From positions 26,525-90,524 of the forward strand of contig NZ_BANT01000025.1 of the NCBI RefSeq assembly GCF_000333015.1: a stretch of 64,000 nt of DNA, read 5' to 3'. Below the pieces are notes generated by a model. The model saw only the letters and a program-made list of their open reading frames with translations, had not been told where the DNA came from and ran no database searches. This document shows, one piece after another, positions 1 through 8,897 of the stretch. The translations under genes and the position numbers were made by a program. Numbering within the stretch: the stretch's first letter is position 1; each line of letters begins with the position of its first letter. This DNA is from Gordonia hirsuta DSM 44140 = NBRC 16056. Its GTDB lineage: Bacteria; Actinomycetota; Actinomycetes; Mycobacteriales; Mycobacteriaceae.

Positions 1-1
1 C

Positions 2-711
2 GGCGCATACTGGACCGACTACGCCTGCGACCCCGACGGTCCGATCAGCTGGCGTTTCCGCGGCGGTCCGGGCACCGGCGCGCTGGCCGACGTCGGCAGT
101 CACCTGTCGTATATCGGCGAAGTGTTCGGCGGGCGCGTCACCGCCGTGCGTGGTGGAACCCTGCACACGGCCTTCCACACCCGGCCGACGCCGCTGGGTC
201 AGGTGATCGGGCACGAGGGGGCGCGGTCTCCGACCAGCGCGAGGCCGTGGAGAACGACGACGTCGCCGGTTTCTTCGTCGACTATGCGGCCGGCGGAACC
301 GGATCCCTGCAGGTCTCCCGCGTGGCCGCCGGCCACCCGAACACCCTCAAGTTCGAGGTCTTCTGTGAGCGCGGCTCGGCGTCGTTCGACTTCCGCAATC
401 CCGGCCAGGTGCGCGTGCACCTGCTCGGCGACGGCGACGGCGACCTGCGCGGCACACGCACGGTGGTCCTCGGCCCAGAACACCCCTACTGGCGCGACAG
501 CCTGGCGATGGACGCCCCCGGTGTGGCCATCGGACAGAACGACGGTTTCGTCTTCCAGGCCCGCGCCTTTCTCGAGGAGGTGGCGGGTCTGCCGCAGAGT
601 CGCGGCCTGCCGCGCAACGCCGACTTCGCCGACGGGCTGCACAACATGGAGCTGCTCGACGCCGTCGCCCGATCGGCCCTGGCCGGCGGCGCCGAAGTCC
701 GCGTCCCCTGA
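2..711 (+). pseudogene. Gfo/Idh/MocA-family oxidoreductase, 5'-truncated and frameshifted
   Basis: This is the C-terminal part of an NAD(P)-dependent sugar/cyclitol dehydrogenase; its Rossmann half lies outside the window. Family-like sequence runs in one frame from position 2 (GAYWTDYACDPDGPISW, then ALADVGSH) to about 216 (QVIGHE). It continues in another frame with AVSDQREAVENDDVAGFF up to the TGA at 709-711. The switch falls at a run of five G at 217-221, and adding one G would restore a single reading frame. What is seen is a 1-nt frameshift; whether it is a real lesion or a sequencing slip cannot be told here. It precedes an isomerase gene by 49 nt on the same strand and is probably in the same operon. 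Family assignment is firm, substrate unknown. Confidence 0.75.
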
Positions 712-760
712 CCCAATCCCAGACAACCGCCCCACCCTCAATGATTCAGGAGCACCCGCC

Positions 761-1777
761 ATGACCGACCACACCCTCGGCGTTTACACCGCCGTCCTGC
801 ACGACCGTTCCCTGACCGAAGCCCTCGATGTGATCGGCGAACTCGGCTTGAACGCCGCGGAGATCAACGCCGGCGGCTTCCTGCCTCCCACACATATCCC
901 GCAGATCGACCAGATCATCGAGTCCGACACCGCCGCCCAGGACTATCTCGGAGTCTTCGCCGAGAAGAACATCCGCCTGGCCGGCCTGAACGTCAACGGC
1001 AATCCCCTGCACCCGAATCCGGTGATCGGGCGAAAGCACGCCGATGATCTGCGGCGCGCGATCCGGGCCGCGGCTGCACTCGGCCAGAAACGCGTCGTCA
1101 CGATGTCGGGCCTGCCCGGTGGCGAGCCCGGCTCCTCGCGGCCCAACTGGGTGGTCAACGCCTGGAACTCCGGTTCCTTGGACGTGCTGGATTACCAGTG
1201 GGACCTGGCCGTCGATTTCTGGACGGATATCGCCCGGCTGGCCGAAGAACTCGATGTGAAGATCGCGATCGAGATGCATCCGCAGAATCTGGTCTTCAAC
1301 CCACCCACCCTGCTGCGCCTGATCGATCAGGTCGGTACCGATTTCATCGGCGCCGAGATGGACCCGAGTCATCTGTTCTGGCAGATGATCGACCCGATCG
1401 CCGCCATCGACCACCTGGGCGACCGTGTCTTCCATGCCGCTGCCAAAGACGTGCGGATCAACCAGAACGCCCGGATCTACGGCGTCCTCGACGAGCGCTT
1501 CCGACGGATGGGCCCCGACGAGCCGCGGGTGAATCTGGGCGGTGACGAATGGGTCAACGAGTGGCCGCAGGATTCGGCATGGGACTTCGTGGCTTTGGGC
1601 CAGGGGCACGACGCCGCGTTCTGGGCCGAGTTCCTGCGTGCGTTGTACCGGGTGGACCCGGACATGGCCTGCAATATCGAGCACGAAGACACCTCGTTCG
1701 GTCCGATCGAGGGGTTGCGGGTGGCCGCCGACGTGCTGCTGTCGGCCGAGCGGAAGCTGGCCGAGGCGCCCGCCTGA
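761..1777 (+). CDS. Sugar phosphate isomerase/epimerase (xylose-isomerase-like TIM barrel)
   Basis: A 338-aa single-domain TIM barrel of the AP-endonuclease-2 superfamily, which includes inosose dehydratase and sugar isomerases. Candidate metal ligands sit in the expected strand ends: Glu in IEMHPQNLV, Asp-His in GAEMDPSH, His in VFHAAAKD, and Glu/His in CNIEHEDTS. The chosen ATG (MTDHTLGVYTAVLHD) starts the conserved domain; the same frame is open far upstream but only as sequence opposite to the preceding oxidoreductase frame. Its position between two Gfo/Idh/MocA dehydrogenases and near a sugar-porter permease suggests oxidation and isomerisation of inositol or a related sugar. The exact substrate is inference. 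Confidence 0.85.
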   Translation: MTDHTLGVYTAVLHDRSLTEALDVIGELGLNAAEINAGGFLPPTHIPQIDQIIESDTAAQDYLGVFAEKNIRLAGLNVNGNPLHPNPVIGRKHADDLRRAIRAAAALGQKRVVTMSGLPGGEPGSSRPNWVVNAWNSGSLDVLDYQWDLAVDFWTDIARLAEELDVKIAIEMHPQNLVFNPPTLLRLIDQVGTDFIGAEMDPSHLFWQMIDPIAAIDHLGDRVFHAAAKDVRINQNARIYGVLDERFRRMGPDEPRVNLGGDEWVNEWPQDSAWDFVALGQGHDAAFWAEFLRALYRVDPDMACNIEHEDTSFGPIEGLRVAADVLLSAERKLAEAPA

Positions 1778-1806
1778 CCGGAGGTCGGTGAGTCGTCGTC
1801 GATCGG

Positions 1807-2994
1807 TCAGCCGTCGACGGCGACCCACGCCCCGGTCGCCGCCGAGCCGGTGATCGCATCCAGTACCCGCGCGGCGTAGACGGCATCGGCGATGGTCGCA
1901 CCGACTGGTTCGCCGGTATGGATCGAGGTCAGGAACCGCTGCGCCTCGATGACCTTCAGATCGTCATAGCTCATCGGGTTGGCGGCGCCGGGCTGGAAGC
2001 TGCCGTAGTCGCCGGCACCGGGACCGACGAAGACCGCCGAGACCGGCTCGTCCTGGTACCCCGGCGATGGTTCGGCCGGCCCGCCGGCCGAACCGGTGAG
2101 CTCGAGTTCGCCCATTCGCCGGTAATCCCACCGGACCAGTCCGGCGGTGCCGTGGATCTCGAAGCCGTAGGAGTTCTGCTCGCCCACGGCCACCCGGCTG
2201 GTCTCGAGCACACAGCGGGCGCCGGAGGCCAGCCTCAGCAGGACCCCGGCGTAGTCCTCGTTCTCGACCGGCCCCGGCACTCCGCCAGTGGCCAATTGAT
2301 GTCCGCTGGTGGCCGCGGTCGGTGTCGGGCGCTGGCCGACGAACGTCGCGGTGTCGGCAACCACTGCCGCGATGTCGCCGAGCAGATACCGGACGAGATC
2401 GGCCCCGTGCGAGGCCAGATCGCCCAGCACCCCGTTACCGCCCCGAGCACGCGAGTACCGCCAACTCAGAGCACCGTCCGGATGGGCAGCGTAATCGCTG
2501 AAGAGGCGGAACCGCGCGTGCGTCGGCGTGCCGATCCGCCCATCAGCCACGATCTGCCGAGCCGCGGCGACCGCCGGCGCGTGCCGGTAGTTGAACCCCA
2601 CCGCCGTCTGCCTGTCCGCTGTCGCCGCGGCCTGGGCGACGGCCTGCGCATCGGAGGCCGACAGGCCGACCGGCTTCTCGATCCACAGATGCTTGCCCGC
2701 GTTCAGGACCGCAGAGCCGATCTCGGTGTGCAGGAAATTCGGCACGGTGACCGAGACGGCCTCGACCTCAGGATCGTCGAGTACCGCCCGCCAGTCCTCG
2801 TAGGCACACCGGGCGCCGTACTGGGCGGCGGCCTGCGCCGCTCGCCCGGGCACATCGTCGGCAACGGTGATGAGCCGCGGCACGAGTGCGGCGTCTGGAT
2901 AGTGCTGCCGCAGCCTGCTGTAGGCGCGCGCGTGCACCGCACCCATCCAGCCCATGCCGATCACCGCAACACCGAGGGCACGTTGTTCGGTCAT
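1807..2994 (-). CDS. Gfo/Idh/MocA-family NAD(P)-dependent oxidoreductase
   Basis: A 395-aa cytoplasmic dehydrogenase of the myo-inositol 2-dehydrogenase/glucose-fructose oxidoreductase superfamily. The N-terminal Rossmann fold shows GVAVIGMGWMGAVHARAY. It is followed by the family signature WIEKPVG, whose Lys is part of the usual catalytic set, and by the C-terminal sheet domain with GVLGDLASHGADLVRYLLG, where Asp and His are the usual catalytic residues. The length is typical. The gene is convergent with the isomerase gene, with stops about 30 bp apart. Together with the broken paralogue at the left edge and the permease at 3510-4958 it suggests catabolism of a cyclitol or sugar acid. Substrate is not readable from sequence. 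Confidence 0.88.
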   Translation of the reverse strand: MTEQRALGVAVIGMGWMGAVHARAYSRLRQHYPDAALVPRLITVADDVPGRAAQAAAQYGARCAYEDWRAVLDDPEVEAVSVTVPNFLHTEIGSAVLNAGKHLWIEKPVGLSASDAQAVAQAAATADRQTAVGFNYRHAPAVAAARQIVADGRIGTPTHARFRLFSDYAAHPDGALSWRYSRARGGNGVLGDLASHGADLVRYLLGDIAAVVADTATFVGQRPTPTAATSGHQLATGGVPGPVENEDYAGVLLRLASGARCVLETSRVAVGEQNSYGFEIHGTAGLVRWDYRRMGELELTGSAGGPAEPSPGYQDEPVSAVFVGPGAGDYGSFQPGAANPMSYDDLKVIEAQRFLTSIHTGEPVGATIADAVYAARVLDAITGSAATGAWVAVDG

Positions 2995-3041
2995 CTGCCC
3001 CGCACCGTCCTTTCCAGAGCTTCGCGCCGAGTCAGCCGCCG

Positions 3042-3398
3042 CTACTTGGGGACCTTCACGCCCAGGACCGGGATCGGCGCATCCAGCAGCAGCTTCTGAC
3101 TGATGCTGCCCAGCAGCGCCTTGCCGGCCGGGGAGCGACGTTTGATCCCGACGACCAGGCGCTGCCCGTCGTGCTCGGCGATCGCATCGAGCACGGCATC
3201 GGCCGGATCCCGGTCCTCGCGGCCCTCCCGCTCGACGACGGTGATGGCGACGTCGTCCGGCTGACCGGAGACGTCGAGGGTGCGCAACCCCAGGTTCACA
3301 GCGACCAGGTCGGCACCGAACGTGCGCGCCTCGGCGACGGCGGCCTTGAGCGCCTCGGCTCCTTCGGGGCTATCGGCGACAGCGACGATGATGGTCAT
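3042..3398 (-). CDS. Universal stress protein (UspA domain)
   Basis: A 118-aa single Usp domain that begins MTIIVAVADSPEGAEAL, as in the family's first strand and ATP loop. It ends with the nucleotide-binding loop region GIKRRSPAGKALLGSISQKLL followed by PIPVLGVK. The ATP-binding G-2x-G-9x-G(S/T) motif is only approximately matched, with KRRSPAGKALLGSIS in place of GSRGxG, so nucleotide binding is uncertain. The start is supported by GGAGG eight nt upstream of the ATG. It lies between a permease and a dehydrogenase on the same strand but has its own upstream region with a short palindrome, so it is probably independently transcribed. Confidence 0.85.
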   Translation of the reverse strand: MTIIVAVADSPEGAEALKAAVAEARTFGADLVAVNLGLRTLDVSGQPDDVAITVVEREGREDRDPADAVLDAIAEHDGQRLVVGIKRRSPAGKALLGSISQKLLLDAPIPVLGVKVPK

Positions 3399-3461
3399 GG
3401 AATTCTCCTCCGGTGGTCTCCCGGACGGCGGCGCCGCCCGAGATCACGACATGTTGATCAT

Positions 3462-3473
3462 TTGTCAGGACAA
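3462..3473. promoter_or_regulatory. 12-bp palindrome upstream of the usp gene
   Basis: TTGTCAGGACAA has perfect 5-bp arms (TTGTC/GACAA) around AG and lies about 64 bp upstream of the stress-protein ATG. It is a plausible operator or promoter element; no regulator can be assigned. Confidence 0.3.
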
Positions 3474-3483
3474 TCATAGGCGC

Positions 3484-3499
3484 GCGGACGGACGTCCGC
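3484..3499 (-). terminator. Short hairpin after the MFS permease gene
   Basis: GCGGAC and GTCCGC form a 6-bp stem around a 4-nt loop, 11 nt beyond the permease stop codon. The stem is short and no T-tract follows, so this is a weak terminator candidate. Confidence 0.3.
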
Positions 3500-3509
3500 A
3501 TGCGGCGCC

Positions 3510-4958
3510 TCAACGGAAGTCTCCCGCCGCGAACGACTCCTCCAGCTCCTCCAGGGACCGACCGCTGGTATTCGGCAGCGTCTTGTAGATCAGGAAGGCG
3601 AAGACCGCACAGATCACGAAGAAGGTGCTGTACGTACCGGTGATGCCCCCGGCCTCGATCAGCGCCGGGAAGAACTGGCCCACGGCGGCATTGGTCAGCC
3701 AGAGGACCAGCACCGACAGACCCATGCCGAAGCCGCGCAGTCGCAGGGGGAACAGCTCGGACAGACAGACCCAGACGGGGACGTTGAGCGCCGTCTGCAT
3801 GGCCAGCACGAATAAGGCGACGAAGATCAGGACCGCGTAGGCCTGCGCAACGCTGCCGGTCGGGAAGATCAGCGAGGAGAGCACGGTCAGGCCGTGACAG
3901 ATCGTCACCGCGATCATTCCCGAGATGATGAGGGTGCGCCGCGGGATGCGGTCGACCAGGAAGAACAGACAGATCGCCGATCCCACGACGGCCGCCACAC
4001 CCATGAAGATGTTGGCGATCGGTGCGGCACTGTCGCTGAATCCCGCGGTCTTGAGCATCTGGGTCCCGTAGTACATCACCGAGTTGATCCCGGTCACCTG
4101 CTGGGCGATCGCCAGGATCACCGCCGCAAGCATGATCCGCCGGACCCACGGAATGGCCATATCGGCCCAGCCGCCGGTCTGCTGCAGTTCCTCCTCGTGT
4201 GCCAGTTCGGCGACCTCTGCCATCTCGGCGCGCGCCCGGTCCTCGGTCCTGACCTGCAGCAACACCTTGAGTGCGTCGAGCGTTTTGCCCTTGGACAGGT
4301 ACCAGCGCGGCGACTCGGGCATCCGGAGCATGCCGACGAACAGGCAGATCGCCGGGATCGCACAGATGGCGAGCATCAGGCGCCAGATATTGGAGTATCC
4401 GTCGGGGTTGGTCGCCGTGGCCGGCGGCCAGATGGCGGCGATGATCGCATTGACGATGAAGGCGAGCAACTGTCCGACGACGATCGCCAGCTCGTTGCGC
4501 CCGCCCAGCCGGCCGCGCCGTTCGGTCGGGGCGAGTTCGGACAGGTAGACCGGCACGACCACCGAGGCACCACCGACCGCCAGCCCCAACACCACCCGCG
4601 AGGGCAGCATGACCGCCAGATTGGGCGCGACGACTGCGCCCACGGTGCCGATGAAGAAGATCACGGCCAGGATGATCATCGTCTTGCGACGGCCGATCGC
4701 GTCGGCGAGTCGGCCGCAGAGCAGTGCGCCGGCGGCCGCGCCCAGCAACAGGGTGCTCACGACCAGACCCTCGGTGGTGGTGCTCAGATGCAGATCATGC
4801 TTCATCGGTTCGAGCGCACCGTTGAGCACGCCGGTGTCATAGCCGAAGAGCAGGCCGCCGAAAGTGGCGACGACGGCGATCAGGTCCATGCGGCGCTGCT
4901 GCGGCCCCGGCCTCAGTGGCGGCAGGGTGATCGATGAGGCGGCTGTCCCTTGTGACAC
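3510..4958 (-). CDS. MFS sugar transporter (sugar porter family)
   Basis: A 482-aa, 12-segment permease of the sugar porter subfamily, predicted to import a sugar or cyclitol by proton symport. Signature motifs are visible: FGYDTGVLNGAL in TM1, GRLADAIGRRKT between TM2 and TM3, PESPRWYLSKGK before the central loop, QQVTGINSVMYYG in TM7, and a variant of the C-terminal PETKG motif, PNTSGRSLEELEE. The start is GTG with AAGGAG six nt upstream. Actinobacterial myo-inositol permeases (IolT type) belong to the same subfamily, and the neighbouring dehydrogenase and isomerase genes fit such a role. The substrate is inferred from context. Confidence 0.88.
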   Translation of the reverse strand: MSQGTAASSITLPPLRPGPQQRRMDLIAVVATFGGLLFGYDTGVLNGALEPMKHDLHLSTTTEGLVVSTLLLGAAAGALLCGRLADAIGRRKTMIILAVIFFIGTVGAVVAPNLAVMLPSRVVLGLAVGGASVVVPVYLSELAPTERRGRLGGRNELAIVVGQLLAFIVNAIIAAIWPPATATNPDGYSNIWRLMLAICAIPAICLFVGMLRMPESPRWYLSKGKTLDALKVLLQVRTEDRARAEMAEVAELAHEEELQQTGGWADMAIPWVRRIMLAAVILAIAQQVTGINSVMYYGTQMLKTAGFSDSAAPIANIFMGVAAVVGSAICLFFLVDRIPRRTLIISGMIAVTICHGLTVLSSLIFPTGSVAQAYAVLIFVALFVLAMQTALNVPVWVCLSELFPLRLRGFGMGLSVLVLWLTNAAVGQFFPALIEAGGITGTYSTFFVICAVFAFLIYKTLPNTSGRSLEELEESFAAGDFR

Positions 4959-5139
4959 GAGACTCTCCTTGGTTCGGCCCCGCGGGGACGATGGCGACGA
5001 CAGCGGCGAACCCTCGGCTCACCCGGTCGGCGGGGTCCCCGGGGACCGCCCACTCCGTCGTCGTGCAGCTCTTCTGCTGCGCACCGCATCAGCGGCTCCA
5101 TTCAGGATGACAGTGACGAGCACCACATGCAAGACTTTC

Positions 5140-5167
5140 GGACTAATATGTCCTTACATACGGACAT
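5140..5167. promoter_or_regulatory. Three GGAC/GTCC half-sites upstream of the permease
   Basis: Half-sites GGAC (5140), ATGTCC (5148) and GGACAT (5162) give two overlapping inverted repeats in an unusually AT-rich stretch of this GC-rich DNA. The site lies about 190 bp upstream of the permease start and 50 bp beyond the stop of the next gene. It is a candidate operator; the cognate regulator is not apparent in the window. The rest of 4959-5214 shows no gene. Confidence 0.4.
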
Positions 5168-5186
5168 TTGCTCGGGTCGTAGGCAA

Positions 5187-5217
5187 CGGCTCACCGGCTC
5201 ACCGGCTCACCGGCTCA
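5187..5217. repeat. Tandem 8-bp repeat at the end of the tetR gene
   Basis: The 8-mer CGGCTCAC occurs three times in a row plus a fourth partial copy (CGGCTCA). The last copy overlaps the stop codon of the tetR gene. It is probably a slippage-derived microsatellite. Confidence 0.7.
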
Positions 5218-5832
5218 GGCCATCGCCTCGCGAACTGCAGGGGCGAACAAGGCAGCCAGATTCGCCGCGACCTGCTCGATCGGGACCTCCGGCGGCATGG
5301 CCACATAGCTCAGCGCCATCCGGGCGATCGCCCCGGCGATCGGCTCGGCACGTCCTACCGGCAACTCGATCCAGGAATCGGTGACGATGCCGGTGATCCG
5401 GTCCTTCGCCGCGGCGATCAGCGGCGCTGCGTCGGTGGTGACCAGCCGATGCAGATCGGCATTGCCCGCGCCGCTCAACAGCGAGGCGATCATCGGATCG
5501 GCGGCCGCACCGGTCAGAAAGCGCACGAACCCATCGGTCAGTGCACCGTCGAGGTCGCCGGGAGCATCGGTCACCGCATCGCGGATCTCGCCGGTGAACA
5601 GGTCGACTAGACGCAGCGCGTAGGCCTGCGCCAAACCGTTCCGCGAGGAGAACTCGTTGTAGACGGTCTGCCTGCTCACCCCGGCATGTCTGGCGACATC
5701 GGACATCGTGACTTTCGACCAGTCACGCTGGGTGAGCAATTCTTGCAGGCCGTCGAGCAGCGTGGTCCGCAACAGCCGCTTGCTCGCCTGCGCATAGCTG
5801 TTGGGACCCGTCACTCGCTCCAGGGTAGTCAT
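5215..5832 (-). CDS. TetR-family regulator of the alkane operon (AlkU/AlkX-like)
   Basis: A 205-aa TetR-type repressor. The N-terminal HTH is clear at about residues 25-65: WSKVTMSDVARHAGVSRQTVYNEF. The C-terminal ligand domain is not specific. It is the last gene of the alkB-rubA-rubB-tetR operon, 18 bp after the reductase stop. Alkane operons of Gordonia, Rhodococcus and Dietzia carry a TetR gene at the same place, and in Dietzia and Gordonia these genes encode local repressors. A nested inverted repeat in the alkB promoter (8814-8863) is the likely target. Autoregulation of the operon is inference from order and operator. Confidence 0.85.
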   Translation of the reverse strand: MTTLERVTGPNSYAQASKRLLRTTLLDGLQELLTQRDWSKVTMSDVARHAGVSRQTVYNEFSSRNGLAQAYALRLVDLFTGEIRDAVTDAPGDLDGALTDGFVRFLTGAAADPMIASLLSGAGNADLHRLVTTDAAPLIAAAKDRITGIVTDSWIELPVGRAEPIAGAIARMALSYVAMPPEVPIEQVAANLAALFAPAVREAMA

Positions 5833-5850
5833 CGCGCGCTGCCCGGCGGC

Positions 5851-7050
5851 TCACACCACGGTGCCGAGAGACTCGGCCATGCGAGTGCGCAGGTCGCGCG
5901 CGGCCGCGGCCCGTCCCACGGTTACCGCGCCGACCAGGCCGCCGGGACCGGCCACCGTGATCGTCGCCTCCGGCTTCTGCCCGACCGTCAGATCACCGAC
6001 TGTCAGATCACCGTCGACGGTCACCGCACCGGGAGCGGTCGGCCATCCGACGAACTGCAGATTGGTTCCGTACTGCATCGTCCAGGCGCGCGGCACCTCG
6101 GCGTACACCGGCGCCGGTCGACCAGCCAGATCCGCCAGAACACTGCGGGCCGCCGCCGCGCCCTGGTCCTGCGCCCCGAACCAGTGCTCGCCGCGCGCGG
6201 GTTCGCCCGTGCGCGGATCGGGCACGGCTGCACAGTCGCCGGCCGCGTAGATCCCCGCGGTACCGGTGCGCAGCGCACCGTCGACGACGATCCCGGCCTC
6301 GGTGACCGCCAGCCCCGCAGCTCGTGCGAGCACGGTGTCGGGAACGGCGCCCAGTGCCGCCACGACGGTCCCGCGCAATGTCTGGCCGTCACGGGTCCGC
6401 ACCTGCCTGGCGTCGGCGGACTGCACCGGGGAACCGAGTCTGCACTGGACCCCGCGGGCCCGGTGCAGATCGGCGATGAACCCCGAGACCGCCTCGGGCG
6501 CAACGCGAGACAGCAACCGTTCGGCCGCCTCGAGGACGATCACCTCGCGGTCGTCCGCCACCACCGAGGCGGCCAGCTCCAGTCCGATGAGACCTCCGCC
6601 GACGATCACCAGCGGCCCCGGATCTGCGCTGATCGCGTCCCGGATCCGTTCGGCGTCGGCGAGCGTGCGCAGGCACGGGACGTCCTGGTCCAGCCAGCCG
6701 GGCCGGACCGGCGCTGCTCCGGTCGCCAGGATCAACGCCTGGAAACCGAGGACCGAGCCGTCGTCGAGCCGCACCGTCGCCGCTGCCGAATCGATCTCCA
6801 GAACCGTGGTACCGCTTCGGATCTGGACATCGTCTTCGGCCCAGACCTCGAGCTTACGCAACCCGATGCGCTCGGGTCGCAGATCGGCCGAGAGCAGGTC
6901 CTTACTCAAGGCCGTCCGGCGATACGGAAGGCCCGGCTCGGCGCCGATGATCGTGACCGGCCCCGGGTATCCCCCGGACCGCAGCGTCTGCGCAGCTGTT
7001 GCGCCGGCCACCCCGCCGCCGACGATCACGACGCCTGCCGGAGCCGTCAT
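5851..7050 (-). CDS. rubB: Rubredoxin reductase (FAD/NADH-dependent)
   Basis: A 399-aa two-dinucleotide-fold flavoprotein that passes electrons from NADH to rubredoxin for alkane hydroxylation. The FAD Rossmann motif is [16 protein letters not shown] near the N-terminus. The NAD-binding motif is [16 protein letters not shown] at about residue 145. The second FAD motif [14 protein letters not shown] lies around residue 265. The ATG overlaps the stop of the free rubredoxin gene by ATGA, so the two are translationally coupled. Length and order match rubB in actinobacterial alk operons. Confidence 0.92.
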   Translation of the reverse strand: MTAPAGVVIVGGGVAGATAAQTLRSGGYPGPVTIIGAEPGLPYRRTALSKDLLSADLRPERIGLRKLEVWAEDDVQIRSGTTVLEIDSAAATVRLDDGSVLGFQALILATGAAPVRPGWLDQDVPCLRTLADAERIRDAISADPGPLVIVGGGLIGLELAASVVADDREVIVLEAAERLLSRVAPEAVSGFIADLHRARGVQCRLGSPVQSADARQVRTRDGQTLRGTVVAALGAVPDTVLARAAGLAVTEAGIVVDGALRTGTAGIYAAGDCAAVPDPRTGEPARGEHWFGAQDQGAAAARSVLADLAGRPAPVYAEVPRAWTMQYGTNLQFVGWPTAPGAVTVDGDLTVGDLTVGQKPEATITVAGPGGLVGAVTVGRAAAARDLRTRMAESLGTVV

Positions 7051-7238
7051 GACCGGGCGACCTCCACCACCTCGAAGTCGGCCTTGGCCGCACCGCAGTC
7101 CGGGCAGCTCCAGTCATCGGGGATATCGGCCCAGCGGGTGCCGGGCTCGATACCGTCCTCCGGCCAGCCTTCGGCCTCGTCGTACTCGAAGCCGCACTGC
7201 AGGCAACGGAACAGCTTGTAGTCGGTCACCGCGGTCAT
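7047..7238 (-). CDS. rubA: Rubredoxin
   Basis: A 63-aa rubredoxin, starting [10 protein letters not shown]. The two CxxC iron ligand pairs are Cys12/Cys15 ([15 protein letters not shown]) and Cys45/Cys48 ([13 protein letters not shown]). It carries electrons between rubredoxin reductase and the alkane monooxygenase. The start is one base from the alkB-rub stop codon, and the 3' end overlaps rubB by four bases. It is the second rubredoxin of the operon, because another is fused to AlkB. Confidence 0.93.
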   Translation of the reverse strand: MTAVTDYKLFRCLQCGFEYDEAEGWPEDGIEPGTRWADIPDDWSCPDCGAAKADFEVVEVARS

Positions 7239-7239
7239 G

Positions 7240-8772
7240 TCACTCTCCGATCCGAACGAAGTCGATTTTTTCCCGGACACCGCAGTCCGGGCAGGGCCAG
7301 TCATCGGGGATATCGGCCCACGCGGTGCCGGCCGGGAATCCCTCCCGCGGAGCACCGGCGACCTCGCGGTAGCCGTAGGCGCAGTTCGGGCAGGCGTACA
7401 CCACACCTGCGGTCGCCGCCTGCTTCTCCAGCACGGCCACCGCGCCCTCATCCTTGGCCTTGGTCGCCTGCAGGCCCGCCGCCGGCGCGCCGGTCAGAGC
7501 CGCGCACTGGTCGGCGTACTTGGCCAGCAACTGCTCCTCCTTACCGGGCTGCAGGTTGGCTCGGGACAGCTCGCCCCCGTAGTGGGCAATGACCCGCTTG
7601 TCCATCACCTTGCGCCAGACGGCCGGCACATAGGCGACCGCGATCATGCTGGCGTAACCGCTGGGCAGATTCGGCGCCTCGTCGAAGCTGCGCAACACCT
7701 GGTAGCGGCGGGTCGGGTTGGCGTGGTGATCACTGTGTCGCTGCAGGTGATACAGGAAGATGTTGGTTGCGATGTGGTCGGAGTTCCAGCTGTGCTGCGG
7801 AGTGCAACGCTCATAGCGGCCGCGGGCGTTCTTCTTGCGCAGCAGACCGTAGTGCTCGAGGTAGTTGACCGTTTCCAGCAGCGAGAAACCGTAGATCGCC
7901 TGGATCACCAGGTAAGGCAGGATCTGCCAGCCGAAGACGGCCATCAGCACACCCCACAGGACGATGGACATCGCCCAGGCGTTGAGGACATCGTTGCTGG
8001 GGTGGAAGACCGGGCGGCCGAGCCGCTTCATCCGGTTGGCCTCCAGTTCCCAGGCCGATCGCAGACTGCCGAAGACCGAGCGCGGGAAGAAGGTCCAGAA
8101 GCTCTCACCGAACCGCGAACTGGCCGGATCCTCCGGAGTCGCCACCCGGACGTGGTGGCCGCGGTTGTGCTCGATGTAGAAGTGCCCGTAGACGGTCTGC
8201 GCGAGCGTCACCTTGGACAGCCAGCGCTCCATCGACACCTTCTTGTGCCCGAGCTCGTGGGCGGTGTTGATACCGACGCCGCCCATCACACCCATCGACA
8301 GCGCCAAACCGATCTTCGAGATGACGCCGAGCGAGCCGCTGTCGATGCCCAGCCAGCTAAGATCGCCGAAGCGCCCGCCGGGGCCGGCGGTCCACAGGTA
8401 GGCGGCGAAGATCAGGCTCGCGATCTGGAGCGGAATGTAGGCGTACGTGCAGTACCGGTAGTACTTGTCGTTCTCCAGCTGTTCGATGAGCTCGTCGGGC
8501 GGATTCTGCCCGTCGGGACCGAAGAATCGGTCCAGGATCGGAAGCAGGATGTACAGCAGGATCGGCCCGATCCACCACCACACCGGCGTGAACGACTGCA
8601 TCCAGCCCCAGTCCAGGGTGTGTCCCACCCAGTTGAGAGCGGCGATCAATCCCATCGCGACGAACAGCGCCGTCGGCGGAATCAGGCCGAGCAACCACAG
8701 GTAGCGCTTCTTATCGCGCCACTCCACGGGTGGAACATCGGTCGACCGATCGGTGTCACTCGCTTGCGTCAT
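7240..8772 (-). CDS. alkB: Alkane 1-monooxygenase fused to a C-terminal rubredoxin
   Basis: A 510-aa membrane di-iron monooxygenase that hydroxylates n-alkanes at the terminal carbon. Residues 1-420 are the AlkB domain, with the His boxes H172-ELGH176, H202-NRGHH207 and LQRHSDHHA (about 343-351), plus NYLEHYG at 303-309. Hydrophobic segments lie around 25-50, 64-82, 108-130, 148-168 and 265-298. After a linker, residues 458-510 form a complete rubredoxin with Cys461/464 and Cys494/497. The ATG was chosen because AAGGAG lies about six nt upstream; the reading frame stays open 45 nt further but into the promoter. AlkB-rubredoxin fusions are known from Dietzia and other actinomycetes on long-chain alkanes. 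Confidence 0.95.
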   Translation of the reverse strand: MTQASDTDRSTDVPPVEWRDKKRYLWLLGLIPPTALFVAMGLIAALNWVGHTLDWGWMQSFTPVWWWIGPILLYILLPILDRFFGPDGQNPPDELIEQLENDKYYRYCTYAYIPLQIASLIFAAYLWTAGPGGRFGDLSWLGIDSGSLGVISKIGLALSMGVMGGVGINTAHELGHKKVSMERWLSKVTLAQTVYGHFYIEHNRGHHVRVATPEDPASSRFGESFWTFFPRSVFGSLRSAWELEANRMKRLGRPVFHPSNDVLNAWAMSIVLWGVLMAVFGWQILPYLVIQAIYGFSLLETVNYLEHYGLLRKKNARGRYERCTPQHSWNSDHIATNIFLYHLQRHSDHHANPTRRYQVLRSFDEAPNLPSGYASMIAVAYVPAVWRKVMDKRVIAHYGGELSRANLQPGKEEQLLAKYADQCAALTGAPAAGLQATKAKDEGAVAVLEKQAATAGVVYACPNCAYGYREVAGAPREGFPAGTAWADIPDDWPCPDCGVREKIDFVRIGE

Positions 8773-8813
8773 GCCTTCTCCTTCAACAGAAACGAGGTTG
8801 TTTTGACAGTAGG

Positions 8814-8863
8814 CCACTTTCTGTCGGCGGTCTATACATTTACTCCGATTTGTACAGAAGTGG
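8814..8863. promoter_or_regulatory. Nested inverted repeat in the alkB promoter (candidate TetR operator)
   Basis: Outer arms CCACTTTCTGT (8814-8824) and ACAGAAGTGG (8854-8863) match except for one extra T. Inner arms TCTATACA (8831-8838) and TGTACAGA (8851-8858) match at 7 of 8 bases. The element sits 40-90 bp upstream of the alkB ATG in AT-rich sequence. It is the best candidate operator for the TetR protein at the end of the operon. Confidence 0.55.
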
Positions 8864-8884
8864 GCAGCGGTGCTTGGGGAGAAC

Positions 8885-8890
8885 TACAAT
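8885..8890 (+). promoter_or_regulatory. -10 hexamer TACAAT of the SGNH hydrolase gene
   Basis: TACAAT ends seven nt before the GTG start codon. Transcription from it would begin at or next to the start codon, giving a leaderless mRNA. No convincing -35 hexamer was seen. Confidence 0.5.
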
Positions 8891-8897
8891 CGACTCC

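Noticed and set aside
5187..5217. Tandem CGGCTCAC repeats considered as a terminator or attachment site
   Set aside because: The copies are direct, not inverted, and there is no integrase or element boundary nearby; simple slippage is enough.
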